Of a DNA stretch of 6,285 bases, positions 4,695 to 6,285 are shown piece by piece. Each line of letters starts with the position of its first letter. Positions within the stretch are counted from its first letter, which is position 1. The DNA comes from Kiritimatiellia bacterium (GTDB lineage Bacteria > Verrucomicrobiota > Kiritimatiellia > RFP12 > UBA1067). The notes beneath the pieces are model-generated. The model worked only from the letters and a program-made list of their open reading frames with translations. It was not told where the DNA came from and ran no database searches. A program made the position numbers and the translations under genes. The stretch is taken from assembly GCA_024405335.1 (NCBI GenBank), contig JAKSOX010000119.1, forward strand, positions 1 to 6,285. Reading direction: 5' to 3'.

Positions 4695-6285
4695 ATGAAA
4701 TGGCTTGGAAAATATGGCGACGCGCGGGGCGGATGGCGTTTTCTCGTCCTTTCGGCGGCGGTCGTTTTTTCCTTCGCAGGATTCGGCGACGGGGAGCGAA
4801 ACGCCGAGACGCTGTTCTACGTGCGGCATGGCGATTTGATCGGCCATTGGGACGGTTTCGAAAACGCCGGGCGCGGCGTCCAGGACGCGTCCGCGACGAC
4901 GTGGACCGACCTGACGGGCGTCACGGGCAACCTCGCGGTCAACTCGTCGGCGGCGTTCGACGCGGCGGACGGCTGTCTCGTCCGCGAGAACGGGGCGACC
5001 GTCGGCGGCGACGCGCGCATGGCCTACGGAGCGAACGGCGTGTCGGAGTGGAGAACCATAGAAGTCGTGGCGAAGCGCACGGTGGTGTCACAGTATTCCG
5101 TTCTTTTTTCGCCCAACGGCAACACGACCGGGCTGCTGGCGGTGAAGAGTTCGAGCATCGGCTCGGATCACACGAAATACTTCACGGCGCCGGAATTCAC
5201 GACTGGCCAGCAGTTCGCGACGCTGACGCTCGTCCGCCGCGATTCGGGCTGGTATTTCTACCAGAACGGCTACGAATGCAACATGGACGGAACGAGCGAG
5301 TCCTGGGGCAGCGGCATGACGGAGCCGCTTGCCGTCCGCGGGCGGGCGGCGACCGGCCACACCCAGCTCCACGGCCGCGTGTACGCGATCCGCCTTTATT
5401 CCAACGCGCTTTCGGCGGAGGAAATCGCGGTGAACGCGGCGATCGACCGTGCGCGGTTCGTCGACAAGGCGTCCGTCGCGTCGCTGGAATTCACGGCCGG
5501 AAAGATCGTCGCGACGGTTCCAGCGTCCAACGCGGCTCGCCAGATATTCCTTTACGCGGCGCGGGAAGACCATGGAATGGACGATTGGGGCGAGGCGGTC
5601 GCGTCCGCGACGATCGCAGCGGGGGAGACGTCCGCGACTTTCGCCAAGCCCGCGGGGTGGGGGACGTCGGTGTTCTTCGCCCGCGCCAAGGTCGTCGACG
5701 GCGGCGACGTCGCCTGGTTGAACGCGGTCGTCTGGGAGCCGGCGGCGGAAATCGGGCTCTCGCCGGAGCTGACGCTTGTGGCGTCCGCGTTCGGTTCTTC
5801 CGAAATCGCGGCGACGGTGACGGGCGTCGGCGTGGCGGCGGATTCGGCGACTCTGACTTTCGCCTACGGAACGGCGCAGGATTCCTTGGACGGCGAGACC
5901 GTGGTCGTCGTGAACGGTTCGGGAAAATGGACCGGCACGCTCCAACGCCTCGTGGGCGGGCAAACCTACTACGTGCGGGCGACGCTCGACAACGGCGTGG
6001 ACGAACCCGTTTCGAGCGACGTCTGCCCCTTTCGGCAGCCCGAAATCAAGGAGACGGGGTGCGCGGAAACGCTCTTTTATGCGCGGACGGCTGCGCTGGT
6101 CGGCCACTGGGACGGTTTCGAAAACGCCGGACGCGGCGTCCAGGACGCGTCCGCGGCGAGGTGGATCGACCTGACGGGCGTCACGGGCGACCTCGTGGTC
6201 AACCCGTCGGCGGCGTTCAACGCGGCGGATGGCTGCCTCGTCCGCGACCGGCAGGTCGTAACGGGCTCCGATTCGAGCATGGCCT
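4695..6285 (+). CDS. Secreted LamG-domain repeat protein (3' partial)
   Basis: The frame is open from ATG 4695 to the window edge (530 codons, no stop). Residues 1 to about 32 look like a signal peptide: Lys/Arg-containing start, then FLVLSAAVVFSFAGF. Residues 40-255 form a LamG/concanavalin-type beta-sandwich, with LIGHWDGFENAG near its start and the typical ending LHGRVYAIRLYSNALSAEEI at 225-244. Two beta-rich, fibronectin-III- or Ig-like segments follow at about 257-349 and 350-456; the second ends GQTYYVRATLDNGV. A second LamG copy starts at residue 457 and is cut by the window. LamG domains often bind glycans or act as adhesion modules, so a cell-surface or exported role is likely; no catalytic residues are recognisable. 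GTG at 4665 is an alternative start but overlaps the promoter. No Shine-Dalgarno precedes the ATG. Confidence 0.85.
   Translation, partial: MKWLGKYGDARGGWRFLVLSAAVVFSFAGFGDGERNAETLFYVRHGDLIGHWDGFENAGRGVQDASATTWTDLTGVTGNLAVNSSAAFDAADGCLVRENGATVGGDARMAYGANGVSEWRTIEVVAKRTVVSQYSVLFSPNGNTTGLLAVKSSSIGSDHTKYFTAPEFTTGQQFATLTLVRRDSGWYFYQNGYECNMDGTSESWGSGMTEPLAVRGRAATGHTQLHGRVYAIRLYSNALSAEEIAVNAAIDRARFVDKASVASLEFTAGKIVATVPASNAARQIFLYAAREDHGMDDWGEAVASATIAAGETSATFAKPAGWGTSVFFARAKVVDGGDVAWLNAVVWEPAAEIGLSPELTLVASAFGSSEIAATVTGVGVAADSATLTFAYGTAQDSLDGETVVVVNGSGKWTGTLQRLVGGQTYYVRATLDNGVDEPVSSDVCPFRQPEIKETGCAETLFYARTAALVGHWDGFENAGRGVQDASAARWIDLTGVTGDLVVNPSAAFNAADGCLVRDRQVVTGSDSSMA
4803..5025 (+). repeat. LamG repeat, copy 1 (start of domain)
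   Basis: This stretch aligns without gaps to 6063-6285 at an offset of exactly 1260 bases (420 codons). Identity is uneven: 129 of 140 positions match in 4841-4980, but only about 24 of 40 to the left (counted from 4801) and 26 of 45 to the right. The shared protein core is GHWDGFENAGRGVQDASA. Confidence 0.9.
6063..6285 (+). repeat. LamG repeat, copy 2 (cut by window edge)
   Basis: This is the second copy of the 4803-5025 unit, beginning at codon 457 of the same protein (AETLFYARTAALVGHWDG). The copy is still matching in frame at the last base, so the full domain presumably continues beyond the window. Confidence 0.9.

Noticed and set aside
3789..4847. 352-codon open frame on the minus strand opposite rnc and the spacer
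   Set aside because: Arg/His-rich shadow of rnc. The small part in the spacer (MLFASKCKRPALLAVCYLIA) looks signal-like but runs straight into antisense rnc.
5088..6107. 339-codon minus-strand open frame opposite the LamG gene
   Set aside because: The plus-strand frame is open for the whole region and has a signal peptide and a repeated domain. The minus frame is Arg-rich with no domain.

Overview
The window reads like a chromosomal segment of a high-GC, Gram-negative, probably anaerobic bacterium. The ExbB/ExbD/TonB set implies an outer membrane. The nitrogenase-cofactor-like and C_GCAxxG_C_C proteins are typical of anaerobes. The long secreted LamG-type protein with duplicated modules resembles proteins of gut Kiritimatiellia (PVC group). 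That lineage is an inference from protein style, not a proven placement.

Layout from left to right. The first 101 bases are the C-terminal end of a plus-strand membrane protein. Facing it is a minus-strand gene (131-529) for a NifX/NafY-like protein with a Cys/His-rich tail. The short region 530-600 holds two divergent promoters. Their extended -10 elements form a perfect 11-bp inverted repeat, and each lies only 7-8 bases from a start codon, so both messages are probably leaderless. From 601 to 4577 six plus-strand genes are packed with overlaps or tiny gaps: a C_GCAxxG_C_C redox-family protein, ExbB, ExbD, a TonB/TolA-like energy transducer, NAD kinase and ribonuclease III. ExbB and ExbD are separated by a 14-codon ORF that overlaps both by ATGA. 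A hairpin covers the last codons of rnc and is a possible terminator.

After a 117-base spacer with its own promoter (TTGCTT, 17 bases, TACACT), a secreted LamG-domain protein starts at 4695. It stays open for 530 codons to the window edge. Its second LamG copy begins exactly 420 codons after the first, and a 140-base block inside the copies is 92% identical.

The inner-membrane ExbB-ExbD complex should use the proton gradient to energise the TonB-like protein, which spans the periplasm. NAD kinase and RNase III are housekeeping enzymes apparently co-transcribed with it. I see no CRISPR array, insertion sequence, tRNA or rRNA, and no clearly new multi-gene system. The most interesting points are the overlapping divergent leaderless promoters, the exbB-exbD linking mini-ORF, the recently homogenised LamG block and the hairpin at the end of rnc.
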